Of a DNA stretch of 64,000 nucleotides, positions 13,131 to 24,106 are shown piece after piece. Every line of letters starts with the position of its first letter. Position 1 is the stretch's first letter. The translations under genes and the position numbers were made by a program. Source of the DNA: Athripsodes cinereus (lineage: Eukaryota; Arthropoda; Insecta; Trichoptera; Leptoceridae); the NCBI GenBank assembly GCA_947579605.1, contig OX388309.1:18360713-18424712 (forward strand), in the 5' to 3' direction. The notes beneath the pieces were generated by a model, which saw nothing but the letters and a program-made list of their open reading frames with translations, was not told the origin of the DNA and did not search any database.

Positions 13131-13269
13131 TTATGAAGAATGCATTTATATATTATAATACTTTGATACTATGATGGTGAAAATAAAATTAACAATATTA
13201 TTTTCACCTATATACTAACAATATGACAGAAATCTCTCGCATAAATAATTTTTATTAGTTCTAATGTTT

Positions 13270-13615
13270 TTGAAAATTTATTTATTTATTCTTTACTGTG
13301 CATTGATATAGGTATTCTGCAGGGTATACCCGAGGGCAGGAGACCGTTAGGCAGACCAAGACAAAGATTGTTAGATAACATCAACCGAGATCTGGAGGAG
13401 CTCAATGCTAAAGACGACTGGCAGTCTATTGCTCAGGATAGAAAGGCTTGGAGATCTATTGTTTCGGAGGCAAAGGTCCTACAAGGGCTGTTCGGTCATC
13501 GGAAGTAAGTAAGTGCATTATTGATTACAAGCAAATTTACACAAAAATACATTTAAAACAAATACAATCATACAATCAATATATGTACGCGATTTCTTCC
13601 AACCAACCCAAAATT
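13270..13615 (-). mobile_element. LINE 3'UTR fragment (family D), interrupted
   Basis: Another family D 3'UTR copy, split by a different LINE end inserted at 13305-13512. The second half resumes at 13513 with GTGCATTATTGATTAC and ends near TTCTTCCAACCAACCC. Confidence 0.5.
13305..13512 (+). mobile_element. 5'-truncated LINE insertion (family E) with target duplication
   Basis: The open reading EGRRPLGRPRQRLLDNI...DDWQSIAQDRKAWRSIV ends in a stop after GHRK. It is the extreme C-terminus of a LINE reverse-transcriptase protein. GTGCATT occurs on both sides (13298-13304, 13513-13519), the expected target-site duplication. Confidence 0.75.
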
Positions 13616-14202
13616 AAATAATTAAGATTGAACAATGTTTTAAATGAATAAATAATTGGTGTAGACAAATATTTTATTTGCTTCTGCTACCTCGACATCT
13701 GTATCAAAATTTCAAATATTATGTGTTGATAGCAAGCGGAATTATAATGACCAAGCGAAATTAGAAAACCCTCTGTGCCCCTGACACGGTCGATTTCAAT
13801 AATCTATCCATTACTTTCAGCTAAAATCTATTGCAATTTGTCTTTTTTTACAATTTATGCAGAAAAAAAAACAGCTAGAGGAAAGTCACCAAATATGGAA
13901 TACCATTTTGTTTTTGGGATATAAAAAAAAAACTTCATATAAATTAAATCAGTTTAATGTTTTTACTAATCAGTCATACATTTATATGTAGTAATTAACA
14001 GCCTTTAATCAAATATATTAGTTATCAAATTAAAATCTAACACAAAAAACAATCTCACAAATTAGTAACCAAATATGGAATAGGTACCCATATATAGAAT
14101 ACAAGCATAAATCAACATAACAATAACAAAAATGGACATTAATATCTTTGAGATCAATTAAATGAATATAACATATTGTGATCAATGAAATAAGTTACAT
14201 AA

Positions 14203-16041
14203 TTACTTGCAAAAGTCACAGATCCAAGTATCAAACTCTGGACCAGCACAATCATAATGTGCCCAGAGCCCACACATCAAGCATTTAATCCAGCTTTCTC
14301 CACTTTTATCCATGGAAAAAAGTCTTGAACAGAACATACATTCTGCATCAGCAGAGTCAGGAGGTACTTGGTCCATCAACTCATCATGTTCACTACCTTC
14401 ATCAAACTGGATAACGTCTAGTTCCTCAGAGTCTTCTTCTTCACTATCATCCTTATTTTTCTTCGTTTGTTTGTTTCTCTTCGCAGTTTTCTTCTTATTC
14501 TTTGTCTTGACTAGTTTACTTTCTTTTTCTTGTCTCTTCATATTTTTATTTTCTAAATCATTTTTGTAGGGAGAAGATGTTATGACTGCTGCTACAGCAG
14601 CTTTTCTTCCTCTGCTAGATACTTTTCTTCGTTTCTCTGGCACTGGACTTATGGCATGCGGAGACACCAGACCCAAACTGCTGCGATTAAGCCCAGAAGT
14701 CGAAGGTGCAGGTTCAGGTTGTAAATTAGCAGTTGTTTGTGGTGCACGTATTTCTACCAGAACTTGACCAGTTTCAGATCTTGATTCCAGCGGAGGGATA
14801 TTGGTTGTACAACCATCTATTACAGCATTTTGTTGCGCAGCAATAAAGTCCACATCACTGAAGACATTTTTATTTAAAGGCCACAATCCAGTGACTTTGA
14901 ACCCGTTGGCTGCAATTTCGCCTGTTTGTACTTTCAAATAGGATTTGCCAAACAGCTCCACAATATCATATGGACTTAGAGGTCTGTTGTTGTCTCTAAT
15001 CCACATGCGTATTTCCTCACTATAGTATGTTTTTAAAGGCCCCATGAAAGTCTTATCTAACGGCTGCAATTTATGAGTCGTATGAGGAGGTAACGAAACT
15101 ATGTCCACGTTATTTTCCCTAGCAATATCTATTATATCGATATTGTGAGTATGACTATAGTGTCCATCTAGTATCAGTAAAACCCTCGATTCAGGAGTCG
15201 GGTTGGTGTGTTGAATAAAGTGCTTGAACCAGTCTGTAAAGATGTTCATTTGTATCCACCCTGATGGATGCGCAACTCCGACTGATCCTGGAGGACAGCC
15301 TCTCATTAGCTGAGCACTCATATTTTTTCTGGGAAAAATAATGAATGGTGGCACAAAATGACCAGTAGCATTCATGCAAACAACTATTGTCATCAGAGAT
15401 CCTCTTTCTGCTGAAGTCAGTGCAGCTACCTGGCGTTTACCTTTGTGGCCGATTATTTGTGGTATCTTACTTTGTACTATTGTGAGGCCTGATTCATCCA
15501 CGTTGTAAATACGATTTGGTGGATAGTTATTTTTAGTGTAAAGCTCTTCAAGGAGGTTGAAAAAGGCTTCCACTTTTTCTTTATCAAATCCAAATGCTCT
15601 GGCAAATGATGTACCAGTTGGTCTTCTTATCGAAAGTTTATCTTTATGACGATTTAAAAATAACTTCAACCACTTTTTTCCAGCCATACCAGATTCACCG
15701 AAGGGATTCTGCAAATTGTTTCGCTTTGCTAGCATGAACGCCATACGGCGAAGATCAGTTCTTGTTAAACCGTGAAACTTGCTCTCCATTATTAGTATGT
15801 ATTCTACAAGCTGACGTTCAAGTTCGGAGCCCAAGATAGTTTTTCGTCCTAATGTAGTAGCTGCTGCCACTTCTGGAGACTGTTCATCTTTTTGGCAGAG
15901 ACGAAATAAAGTTGTCCTAGGCACTTGAAAATGCTGTGCCGCTTTCAAATACCCCATTTTCTTTGCCCGGACGATTTTTATAGCTTGTGCCATTTTTTCT
16001 TCATCCCAGGTTTTTCGTTTGGTTGATTGCGAATCGGACAT
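14203..16041 (-). CDS. pogo/Tigger transposase with C-terminal PHD-like finger
   Basis: 612-residue transposase. In order: a psq-type helix-turn-helix (about 10-50), a CENP-B-like DNA-binding half (about 65-150, ending in the [11 protein letters not shown] segment), and a DDE_1 catalytic core with NVDESG (Asp182), LILDGHYSH (Asp292) and [11 protein letters not shown] (Asp329). Then a Ser/Pro linker, a Lys-rich block (about 500-530), an acidic run (531-542), and a cysteine-rich end (568-611: C-x2-C, C-x2-C, H-x2-C, C-x2-C with tryptophans) typical of a PHD finger. All three catalytic aspartates are present and there is no stop or frameshift. I start at 16041 because the five upstream codons of the longest frame (from 16056) lie inside a probable intron. 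PHD-ended pogo transposases are known in insects. Confidence 0.93.
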   Translation of the reverse strand: MSDSQSTKRKTWDEEKMAQAIKIVRAKKMGYLKAAQHFQVPRTTLFRLCQKDEQSPEVAAATTLGRKTILGSELERQLVEYILIMESKFHGLTRTDLRRMAFMLAKRNNLQNPFGESGMAGKKWLKLFLNRHKDKLSIRRPTGTSFARAFGFDKEKVEAFFNLLEELYTKNNYPPNRIYNVDESGLTIVQSKIPQIIGHKGKRQVAALTSAERGSLMTIVVCMNATGHFVPPFIIFPRKNMSAQLMRGCPPGSVGVAHPSGWIQMNIFTDWFKHFIQHTNPTPESRVLLILDGHYSHTHNIDIIDIARENNVDIVSLPPHTTHKLQPLDKTFMGPLKTYYSEEIRMWIRDNNRPLSPYDIVELFGKSYLKVQTGEIAANGFKVTGLWPLNKNVFSDVDFIAAQQNAVIDGCTTNIPPLESRSETGQVLVEIRAPQTTANLQPEPAPSTSGLNRSSLGLVSPHAISPVPEKRRKVSSRGRKAAVAAVITSSPYKNDLENKNMKRQEKESKLVKTKNKKKTAKRNKQTKKNKDDSEEEDSEELDVIQFDEGSEHDELMDQVPPDSADAECMFCSRLFSMDKSGESWIKCLMCGLWAHYDCAGPEFDTWICDFCK

Positions 16042-16042
16042 T

Positions 16043-16323
16043 CTAAAAACAAACATTACATATATTTTTAAAGAAATAATAGCAAGTATCTATCATATGA
16101 AAAATTAAGACCTAATTATGGAATATTCCATAATTAGATACCGACGACTGTCCATATTTGGATTTTTATACTAGTTCATACTCTTCTAAATATTTTTTCA
16201 AGTCACAATATTTTAATGACAAAAGATCACAAAATGGTGAAATAAACATAATACCGATATACTAAATAGTATAAAACTTATGTATACAAACATAACAGCT
16301 GGTAATACTCATTTATTACTTAC
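16043..16323 (-). other. 5'UTR intron of the transposase gene
   Basis: On the minus strand a perfect GTAAGT donor begins at 16323, and a TTTGTTTTTAG acceptor ends at 16043, one base before the ATG. The 281-bp intron would leave a non-coding first exon near the right TIR. It explains why the in-frame codons MFVFR upstream of the ATG are not family-like. Confidence 0.6.
16112..16137. repeat. 26-bp perfect palindrome inside the transposon
   Basis: CTAATTATGGAAT followed by its exact reverse complement. The arms contain the TATGGAAT core of the terminal repeats, so this is probably a subterminal transposase-binding site in inverted pair form, next to the transposase start. It falls within the 5'UTR intron. 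Confidence 0.6.
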
Positions 16324-16800
16324 CTTTAAAATTTTCTACACGACAACAAAACAAAACACGCCTGCCACACATGAAGCGTTCGCGCAACTGACTCGATGGT
16401 GTGAGTGCGATAGTTAGTAGACCGAATGAAACAGAAGATGGTCGAGTGTTGCGTTTCATACTTATAGTCTTAGAGAAATGAAGGTATTCCATATTAGGAT
16501 ACTATTTCATATTTGGTGACTTTCCTCTAATAGTTATAATTATTATATTTTATACAATAGATTTTAACTGATAGTAATGTATGGACAGATTATTGAAAAT
16601 GCCGACATATCTATCTAATATGTAGGTTGTTTATTATAGGAACCTAGATCTACCCATCTGAATTGAAGTTGAATAAAAGTGTAAATTACGGGAGGGAGCA
16701 ATCCGAGCAATTAGATATCTAATAATAAATAAATTATCAGATAAAATAAAATAAATATTTATTATTATTTTGTTTTGTGTTACTGTTGAGTAAGACTAAC

Positions 16801-16843
16801 GCACGACCGGTTTCGCGGACTCCGAGTTCGCATCATCAGGTGC
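16801..16843 (-). ncRNA. Minimal hammerhead ribozyme motif (Penelope type)
   Basis: Read on the minus strand: GCAC, CTGATGA, an 18-base stem-loop, GAAA, CCGG, TC, GTGC. The conserved hammerhead boxes CUGAUGA and GAAA are both present. GCAC and GTGC pair as stem I. Stem II pairs GCG/CGC and ACT/AGT around a CGG loop. CCGG is self-complementary, as in the very short stem III of Penelope-element hammerheads that act as dimers. A predicted cut follows GGTC. One extra U sits at the base of stem II. Self-cleavage is inferred; the host retroelement is otherwise not recognisable here. Confidence 0.65.
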
Positions 16844-16849
16844 TATACT

Positions 16850-17750
16850 AGTATAGATCATCAAAGTATGTAAATGCCGATACAATTAATGAAATAATAA
16901 ATAAGTTTAATTTATCGACCGACGTGATACCTACTGGTAAAAAGAGTGAAACTTTCATATTCTATCAGTGGATTCATATTATTTTGTCATAACGTTGATG
17001 AATAATATTTACTCATTTGCCGAGGTCATAAATTACTTGAAGACCTATTAATTATTATTCGGTACATCTGCCTAAACAAACAATTCGATTTTGCAAAAAA
17101 TAGAGAAATTACTTGTGCCAGGCATAAAATAATATTATTATTTCCCTACTTTTCTACTCCATAACGTATTAAAATAAATTAATGAAATACTGACATTACT
17201 TCGTCATTTCTCAACACCAGTAATGCACACCAAGTGTGTTACGTTACGTACCTATAGTGTTGCTAACTCGGATTTTGAAGAAAAACTCACACGTTTACGT
17301 TTTCTATGTGAATCTCACACTATAATAAAAGTCTGAGCTACGTTTTCTTCTAAATTATAAGGACGAAGATTTTAGAAAAAAGTTCATGAGTGAGTATTTT
17401 TCAGGTCGCCTGGTTTTCAGGTTTTGTACTTATAGGAAATTCAAATATTTTAGAAAAGTGGTAGTACATCGCCAAACTAAAATTCGAATATTTAAAAAAT
17501 AAGCGAAAAGTGCTTTGGTATGAAAAAAATAGTTCGCAGATTAGAACAAAAGTACCTACCTAGCTTCAGAACAAATGTACGTAGACTACTAAATGAGATC
17601 AAAAGTACATAAACATATTAAAAATCATTTGTAGATAGATTTATGTACGTAAAAATATGAAGATTTCATAGCATTGATTTTGTCAATCTCATCAGTATAC
17701 AAAATAATATCTAGGCGCATAAAAACATAATTCGACAAAATGATATATGA
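16850..17750. other. No gene recognised
   Basis: AT-rich interval between the ribozyme relic and the gene A promoter region. Confidence 0.4.
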
Positions 17751-17754
17751 AATG

Positions 17755-17762
17755 GCGGGAAA
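17755..17762 (-). promoter_or_regulatory. E2F-type site upstream of gene A
   Basis: GCGGGAAA on the plus strand is TTTCCCGC on the minus strand, a perfect match to the E2F/DP consensus TTTSSCGC. It lies 0.58 kb before the gene A ATG, inside an ATGGCGGGAAAA context repeated at 18036. Binding is inferred. Confidence 0.45.
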
Positions 17763-18038
17763 ATGTATCAGCTATTTGATAATAACGCCACATCATCAGC
17801 CCTATACATATTTGTAAAACTTTACAATATCAATGTTCATAATTTCGTATTCTTTATCTCGAGTTTCGTCATGATGTGAAGGAGGGAGTGAGAGAGCATG
17901 CTATGTTGTTCGCTCTAATTTAGTACAGCGTCAGCGTGTAGTTGGTAGTTGCCGTTGTTCAAAACGAGCATTTTCGTCATTATTATTGTGAGCTCTGGTC
18001 GGTAGGTTGTGTGACGTCTCTGGCGATAGATTTGAATG

Positions 18039-18046
18039 GCGGGAAA
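18039..18046 (-). promoter_or_regulatory. E2F-type site in gene A proximal region
   Basis: Second copy of ATGGCGGGAAAA (18036-18047), 0.3 kb before the ATG. It lies in a locally GC-richer stretch (about 17880-18060) that also has a CRE-like TGACGTCT (18012-18019). This stretch is the most likely promoter or 5'UTR region of gene A. Confidence 0.5.
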
Positions 18047-18343
18047 AATTTACCAGGTTTAGCGTCTTCGTATAAAGTGCAATATCGATGGTGTCATAAA
18101 TCGGTCTTCTTATGAAATTATGCTTTACTAATTGTGTGCAGTATTTGAAACGTTATCGTACATTTCTTTAGCAAAATTTCTCCTACGTGTTACATAAAAG
18201 TGGTGCGAACGTGTGACATTTTATGATTTAGAGGTTATGATAACAATATTACATAGAAATTTTATAATTGAAACATTTTTTATATAATATATGCTGTCTG
18301 TAAGTTAGTAATCGAGTAACATTTACCTCCGTCTTATCGTGAT

Positions 18344-18791
18344 ATGGTAGTGACCAGCAAGATGCCTGAAAACAAGCAATTTCTTTCACCGGCTTCCGTG
18401 TCTGTCCTCAATTCAGTGGAAAACATTCCTAGATATTCAAATAGTAAAATTTGCCTTTTTGGCAAACCCGACGGAGCCTTCACGGAGAAACTATTATCTG
18501 AACATTTTAGCAGCGAAAAACAGAGGATGTTAGAGAGATGGGGCTTCGATATTTTATCAGAAAAGATAATTTCTCCAAAGAAATTGGAAACCAGAACCAG
18601 AAGGAAGAAAGTACAGAAGCAGATATTAGCGGATAAAGAGAATATCAATATCCTTGATGAGAGTGACAGGAAACTACTGGACGTTGAAGAGGCTGTGTTG
18701 GAAAAATTAGATAACTCTATTAAGAAAACTTCTCTAAAGATGACTACAGATAGGCAACGTCTGAGGAAAGCTAGGCAGTCACAAGTTACAG
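18344..18791 (+). CDS. Cip/Kip CDK inhibitor gene A, exon 1
   Basis: Encodes residues 1-149 of a divergent cyclin-dependent-kinase inhibitor, expected to be nuclear and to bind cyclin. Seen: a cyclin-binding CLFG motif at residues 37-40, an acidic/amphipathic linker, then RWGFDI at 65-70, matching the LFG...WNFDF layout of the CDI domain of p21/p27/Dacapo. The second half of the CDI domain (the tyrosine-bearing helix that enters the kinase ATP site) is not recognisable. A basic RTRRKK stretch (84-89) may be a nuclear signal. The exon ends in QSQVT followed by one base and a GT donor at 18792 (phase 1). Two in-frame ATGs (18344 and 18362) have acceptable contexts; I took the first. Family knowledge: such proteins brake G1/S. 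Inference: paralog of gene B 31 kb downstream on the same strand. Reading through the donor adds residues unlike the family. Confidence 0.85.
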
Positions 18792-19196
18792 GTATTTTTA
18801 TATATTATACTCACACTTATAATAATATAAGTTTTACTAATTCTGTAGTAGGTATAAGTATGTAACCCACGCATCATATCCACTTTCCATACATCTGGTG
18901 CCGTGGTTAATATGAGACACCTCACACCTGTCTTCCACAGACTGTCTCCGATAAAGGGTAAATGATCACGTATCATCTCTTTTAATTTGCAAATCTTCAT
19001 TATTTGGTTTGGTTTTCATCATGATTATTATTAGCATTACCTACAAATTCTATTCAAGTATTATTAAATGTTTTATAACGCGTTCATAAAACATTTTCAT
19101 TTAAGCCGCATTCTTTTGTCATAGATCGAACGTGTATCAAATGATTGCGTAGTGATCCCTTAGTATAATAATATTATTATCGTGCTTGCTTTATGG

Positions 19197-19232
19197 TCAG
19201 TTGGCTACCCCACATAGTGTGGGAGATATCGG
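19197..19232 (+). mobile_element. TAG-tailed SINE 3' fragment
   Basis: GGCTACCCCACATAGTGTGGGA resembles the SINE 3' end GGCTACCCCACTTGTGGGA. Confidence 0.35.
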
Positions 19233-19827
19233 AAAATAATCTATTTTTCACTTCATTTTTTATAACTAACGTTTTATGCACAATCGATAGCAGTTATTTA
19301 TGGCATTTATTATAATACAGTATTGTCTCCTGCCTTGGTAGTTCCGTTTGAGTTACCTTTCTCATTCCCACGCCTGCCTGGAGGAACGGAAGTGGCAGGT
19401 ACCTAAGTGCAGAGGGAAGGAAACTCGACGGTTTGTTTTAACCATACCTACTTATTACTTATCATCACCTAACTAAATAAGTACATTCCTCTAAAATAAA
19501 TATGAAAAAAAATATATTGGGAACTAATCTAAGAATTAATTTCATGTAGGTAGAACTCAGTTTGCCATTTAGTTTGTTTTATGAATATCGTAGACAGGAA
19601 GAAAAAGCTACCTAGCCCTCATGTCGAAAAGTGTTCATTTATGCATTAAATAAATGTAACAAAACATAGATTATGCATAAACGACACAGGTTGAGATAGT
19701 TCCAAACCATGATTTGAATCTTATATTAAAGGTACTAACGCGCCGATACACAAATATTATTTATAATGCTCTAAACACATATACATGTAACACTCAGAAC
19801 AATTCGAAAATGGTCATTCTTCGTTTT

Positions 19828-19898
19828 GCCCTGACCGGGAATCGAACCCGGGTCCTTCTGACTCAAAGGTTCGAGCGTTACCTCCACGCCACATTGGC
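19828..19898 (-). pseudogene. tRNA-like pseudogene
   Basis: The minus strand has a D-arm (GTGGCGTGGAGGTAACGC), a loop containing CTTTGAG, and a perfect T-arm CCGGGTTCGATTCCCGG (B-box), ending TCAGGGC. The 5' acceptor strand GCCAATG pairs with it at only about three positions, and the anticodon stem is broken. So it is a decayed tRNA or a tRNA-derived SINE head, not a working tRNA gene. If aligned normally the anticodon would be TTG, which is uncertain. Confidence 0.6.
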
Positions 19899-20284
19899 TG
19901 TCTTATGTTAGATAATATCTGAATAGGTGAATATTGTAAAATAAATAGCCAGAAAGTACATAAAAACAATGATAATAATGATTCATTACTTTTTTATAAT
20001 AAATCTAATACGAACTTGCTGGGTCAACTTAATATATCATTATATTATATTGAAATTCATGTAAATTCGGTGATCGTCATAAATAAAATTATCTTTATAA
20101 ATTGGTAGCGCCCGCATGTATTCATTGTTGTGTATAAATATTAAAATATACATGCATACTTACTTACCTATTTGTAAATGCATTTGGTGTTAAATTTATT
20201 CATGAATCCTATACATAGTAACTATGTCTGTGGCAGTTGTGGTAGACAGAGTTCGAAATATGTAAATTATTGAAAAATGGTTGG

Positions 20285-20745
20285 TAAAAAGTTACGTGAT
20301 AGAGTGAAGATTAAGGACATTAGAAGAATGAGCGGATGTATGAGGAGTGTTGTGGATAGAAGCGTGTAAATAAGTTAGGATGCGATGGTTTGGACATGTG
20401 GAACGAATGGATGAGGAAAGGATGGCTAACGGTATATTATACCTATCTGAATGAGGGGGTATGAGAAAGCGCGGGCGTCCGAGAACCATGTGGCTTGATC
20501 ACGTGGATCAAATTCTCGGAAGACAGACGTGTGTTAAGCAAGAAATCGACGTGCGTGTGAAGGACGGGTAAAAAAGGCACTCATTCGAATATTTCTTCGG
20601 GAAATGCTCTGAATCGTCACTGAATGATTGAAGATTGATTGACGTTTTCATCCAGCTGTGTGGACGCGGCTTATGAGAAATTACGTTTCTTTCTCTCTGC
20701 TTACCCTAATTAGGATACAGTGTGAGGGTGTAGATAAAAGTATGA
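20285..20745 (+). mobile_element. LINE tail, family A, degenerate
   Basis: VGKKLRDRVK, RRMSGCMRSVVDR, a frameshift, WFGHVERMDEERM, KRGRPRTMWLDHVDQIL, then a frameshift. A roughly 120-base foreign stretch follows (about 20560-20675) before LSAYPN-like sequence and a GTGAGGGTGTAG tail. Confidence 0.75.
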
Positions 20746-20751
20746 CGTACA

Positions 20752-20936
20752 TCACTCGGTAAAGTATTGATCTCCCATTCTTTTCCTCGAGTTTTCGAAA
20801 ATCCTGTTGCAAGATATAGACATTTTACATCTAAAATTCAGCGTTTTTTTGTTGGCAAAGAGAGGATAGCTTGCATGAGGCTGATCTACTAGGTAACTTA
20901 CTTGTATAGGATATAACGTGATAAAATAGTAGATAA
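20752..20936 (+). mobile_element. TAG-tailed SINE, degenerate
   Basis: GGTAAAGTATTGATCTCCCATTC, CGAGTTTTCGAAAATCCTG and AAAATTCAGCG follow the order of the SINE consensus and end in AAAATAGTAG. It abuts the preceding LINE tail. Confidence 0.6.
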
Positions 20937-21050
20937 AATTAGCAAATTATTGATGACCACAGAACACCGGAATATTCGAATGTTATATATTTTTTTTATT
21001 TCCCGTTTGTTTCTATTCGCAGGTTTTTAACGATAACCATACTACAATAT

Positions 21051-21112
21051 AATATACTATCACAGCATATCCCAGTAGTGGGATAGCCAGCAGACTAACT
21101 GCATTCATATAA
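21051..21112 (-). mobile_element. TAG-tailed SINE 3' fragment
   Basis: CTATCACAGCATATCCC...GGGATAGCCAGCAGACTAACTGCA, the 3' sixty bases of the SINE in reverse. Confidence 0.6.
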
Positions 21113-22261
21113 TTTATTTTATTTATTTATTTCGGTAATACAATCATACAATAAAATAAATACAAGCAACAAATAGAATTATCCAACTAGATAGATCTGT
21201 TCTACTATAATTCTTTTATTACAACAAGATATATAGGATAAAAAATAACACATTCAAAACGGGTGCCATGCCTCATCGCTAATTTGTCGATCGTAACTTT
21301 AAAATTAATTTATTATTGTAAATTGCTTTTACGATTTTCGGAGGCTGTAAAATACATGTTGAGTAAGAAAAATAAATTATTTTTATGGAATGTTCGTTTC
21401 TCTCTTATATTATAAATATCCTCATTCAAGTCCTCAAAATGAAAAGATATACCGGACATTCCTTTTAACCGCATGAATACCGATAATAATAATATTGAGG
21501 AAGTTCTCAACAGAAGAACAATGTGCTATAGTCATCACCCCACTCCATAATGCACTCTTGTAGCTAGGTACATAATATTTTCTCGCAGCTTTCATTATTT
21601 TAGTTTCAAAATCCGCTAAAGATTATCAAGGTATGTATTGTCGATAAAATACAACACGAGTATATTCTTATAGTCGAATAAAATTCTAAATGGATTTCAT
21701 TTTATCATAGTTATCTTCTATTTTTTTTAACCCTTTCTGTGCATTTGTTATCTGTTACATATTTCTTATCATCAAAATGAATTTCATTCAAAAATAATTT
21801 ATGATTTACATTTTATAATATTCGGAAAGAAGTCGGATACTGATTGGTTACACAAAATAATATTTAGATAAAATATTTCTATCTTTTATGTGTCTCTGAT
21901 GTTCGGCTTTGTTCGATATTTTGAATAATTCATTGTTATCCGCATATATCCGGCAAACGTATTGTTTCTTAATGAAATCATTACTTATTTCCGTGAAACT
22001 TTATTGTAATCATGATCACCATTGTCCTAGAGCCATTCGTGCTTGTCGTGCTTTAGTTATTTGGTTCTTGTAAATAAACTATTGCCAATTTAAATACATT
22101 GTTTTATGTTTATGTATTGTAATTTTTGTTTTATATCCATATTGTAATTTTTTGTCCTTCATAGTATAAGATGATAAATACAGTCAATGACATAATTCAG
22201 TACCGTACATATTATTCTATCCGAAGTCCATACTTCAGAAACGTTTATATTTTATAATATA

Positions 22262-22504
22262 CTACCACTACTACTATACCATCACGGCATATCCCACAAA
22301 TGGGGTAGCCAGCAGACCAGCTGCATATAATAAACATGCAAGCTGTCGTCTCCGTGCCAATATAAAATCAATACATTCAGGATGGGTGGCAAACCTCATC
22401 GCTGAATTTAAGATGTAAAATGTCTTTATTTTTTCACACCTGCCTTTTACAGGACACCCGAAAACTTACGGTGGGAGACCAAATTTTTACCGGGTGCTCC
22501 ACGG
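22262..22504 (-). mobile_element. TAG-tailed SINE, full length
   Basis: Runs (plus strand) from CTACCACTACTACTATACCATCACGG through the whole consensus to ACCGGGTGCTCCACGG. AATATA flanks both sides (22256-22261, 22505-22510). The 5' end coincides with those of the 11.7, 47.5 and 59.8 kb copies. Confidence 0.8.
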
Positions 22505-23049
22505 AATATAACATAAACTATACCTATTAATTTAATTTCAATATTTGACGTTGTCCAAGTGTCATGGTTTATAATTTTTGGTACACGTTACATACTTTTT
22601 GATTAATGTACTTAGTATCGGTGCATTTTGTAATTGCAATAGGTTGGTTTTGTTTAAAATAAAAGCGCATTACCTGAAAACATCTCGTTTATTTCAGAAC
22701 TATTATAGTATGTGTCCGTGGGCATATTCAACATGTCCATGATTATGTATGCAGAGCGAGCATAGTGCAATTGGTTACCTCTGTATGCACCAGAACTTTG
22801 TACTTAAACAGTAACATAAAATAACCGTATGCCATGCCTAGTAACAGCTAAACACACCGATGAACTCTTATCTCAAAGGGCACTGTGCAGACTAGAACAT
22901 ATTACCAACCACTCCTCATTTTTATTTATAAAGAAAATTTTATTATGAATATACTGTAGAAGCCAAGTAACTTTTTTTAATGATTGGGTTTTGTATTATT
23001 ATCTGCCCTATTATAATAATATAACTGTATTAAGAAAAAAAAATCCTGA

Positions 23050-23090
23050 GCTTACTGCCTGGAGGCAATATCTTCCAGATAAACAGAGTG
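23050..23090 (-). mobile_element. LINE 3' fragment (family F)
   Basis: TGCCTGGAGGCAATATCTTCCAG matches TGCCTTGAGGCAATGTCTTCCAG in the 30.9 kb LINE 3' region. Confidence 0.35.
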
Positions 23091-24106
23091 ATGTTCGTTA
23101 TAATGTGGACAATGTGTGTATTAATCCTAAATGTGAACAAATTGATATTTTACTTAATTGTAATTACTGTAACCTTTCTTGTTTACGCTCAGTTCCTCAG
23201 AGGTGTCAGGAAAGGTACAGTCTGTCTATAATTTCAAGCGATACCTGCATTTTAACATAGTTAACTGTTGTTAAATGTTAAGAAAGTAAATTTTAAATGA
23301 AAACTCCTCAACTCTTGCACGAACTAACTATCAATTATTAGTAGGTATCTAAGTCAGTTTTCTTTTAAATCCATCTGGTGTCATCGTCTTGGGGTAACGA
23401 TTAAGTTACAGTTCTACAAACAAGTAATTTTAATGTAATAATTCTCGTAGGTACATATGTAATGATTTGTAACTTGGGTACCTACTGTGCGTGTACGTTG
23501 TATTAATGTAGATGATACAACAATATTAGACCGCTTATTGCAGATACAACAGCGTTTAAGTCGTGACCCCAGTTGGTAATAAAACTTGGACGTGAAAGAA
23601 TATTGTTGCGATGAATAGATACCTGCATAATAATGTGTGCATATTATATACAGTACATAATACAATGACTGAGTGTATGGAAACCACAGCGCATAACGGA
23701 ACATTGACAAGGCTTTGGGTTACGTATCCAGGTTCCTATAATACGCTTATATTATTTTATATTCACCTTTTATCTCACAAATCCATGGCTGATCAAATGC
23801 TGTGCAGAATGGAGGCTGTAAGTGGTAAAACAATTGACGATTGCGTTTTGAAGCATCTATCTATTTCTATAAAATACATCTATCAAAAAATTCGACCTCT
23901 ATAACATAGCATGTCAAAATTAGATGTATCATTTCTCTGATATCCATTCTTTCCAGGAACTTGATTTAGCTTGCCTGAGGCAAATTAATGCAACTCTCGT
24001 TCATTGCTCCAGCAAATGTAGCCGACTGTCCAGGAATATTGGGGATATGCAAATTGTGAGAGAATATAAATTGTTCAATTATGCGTTCACTTCCATTTCT
24101 GTTTGA

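Larger units (their letters stand above)
13878..16527 (-). mobile_element. Intact pogo/Tigger-type DNA transposon
   Basis: A 2650-bp element bounded by TA dinucleotides (13876-13877 and 16528-16529). The left end begins GAGGAAAGTCACCAAATATG (TIR 13878-13902) and the right end is its reverse complement (16503-16527). Over 25 bases the two differ at one position. Shorter copies of the CCAAATATGGAATA motif recur internally near 14069 and 16154, as expected for transposase-binding sites. The single gene is uninterrupted. Clean ends, TA duplication and open frame together indicate a recent insertion, in opposite orientation to gene A and 1.8 kb upstream of it. Tc1/mariner-superfamily (pogo) assignment rests on the transposase and TA target. 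Confidence 0.93.

Noticed and set aside
14312..15379. Open frames on both strands overlapping the transposase
   Set aside because: Shadows of the transposase gene in other frames; no homology.
17791..17800. CATCATCAG as another hammerhead box
   Set aside because: No GAAA box or pairing stems nearby.
19828..19898. Functional tRNA gene
   Set aside because: The T-arm is perfect, but the acceptor and anticodon stems are badly mismatched.
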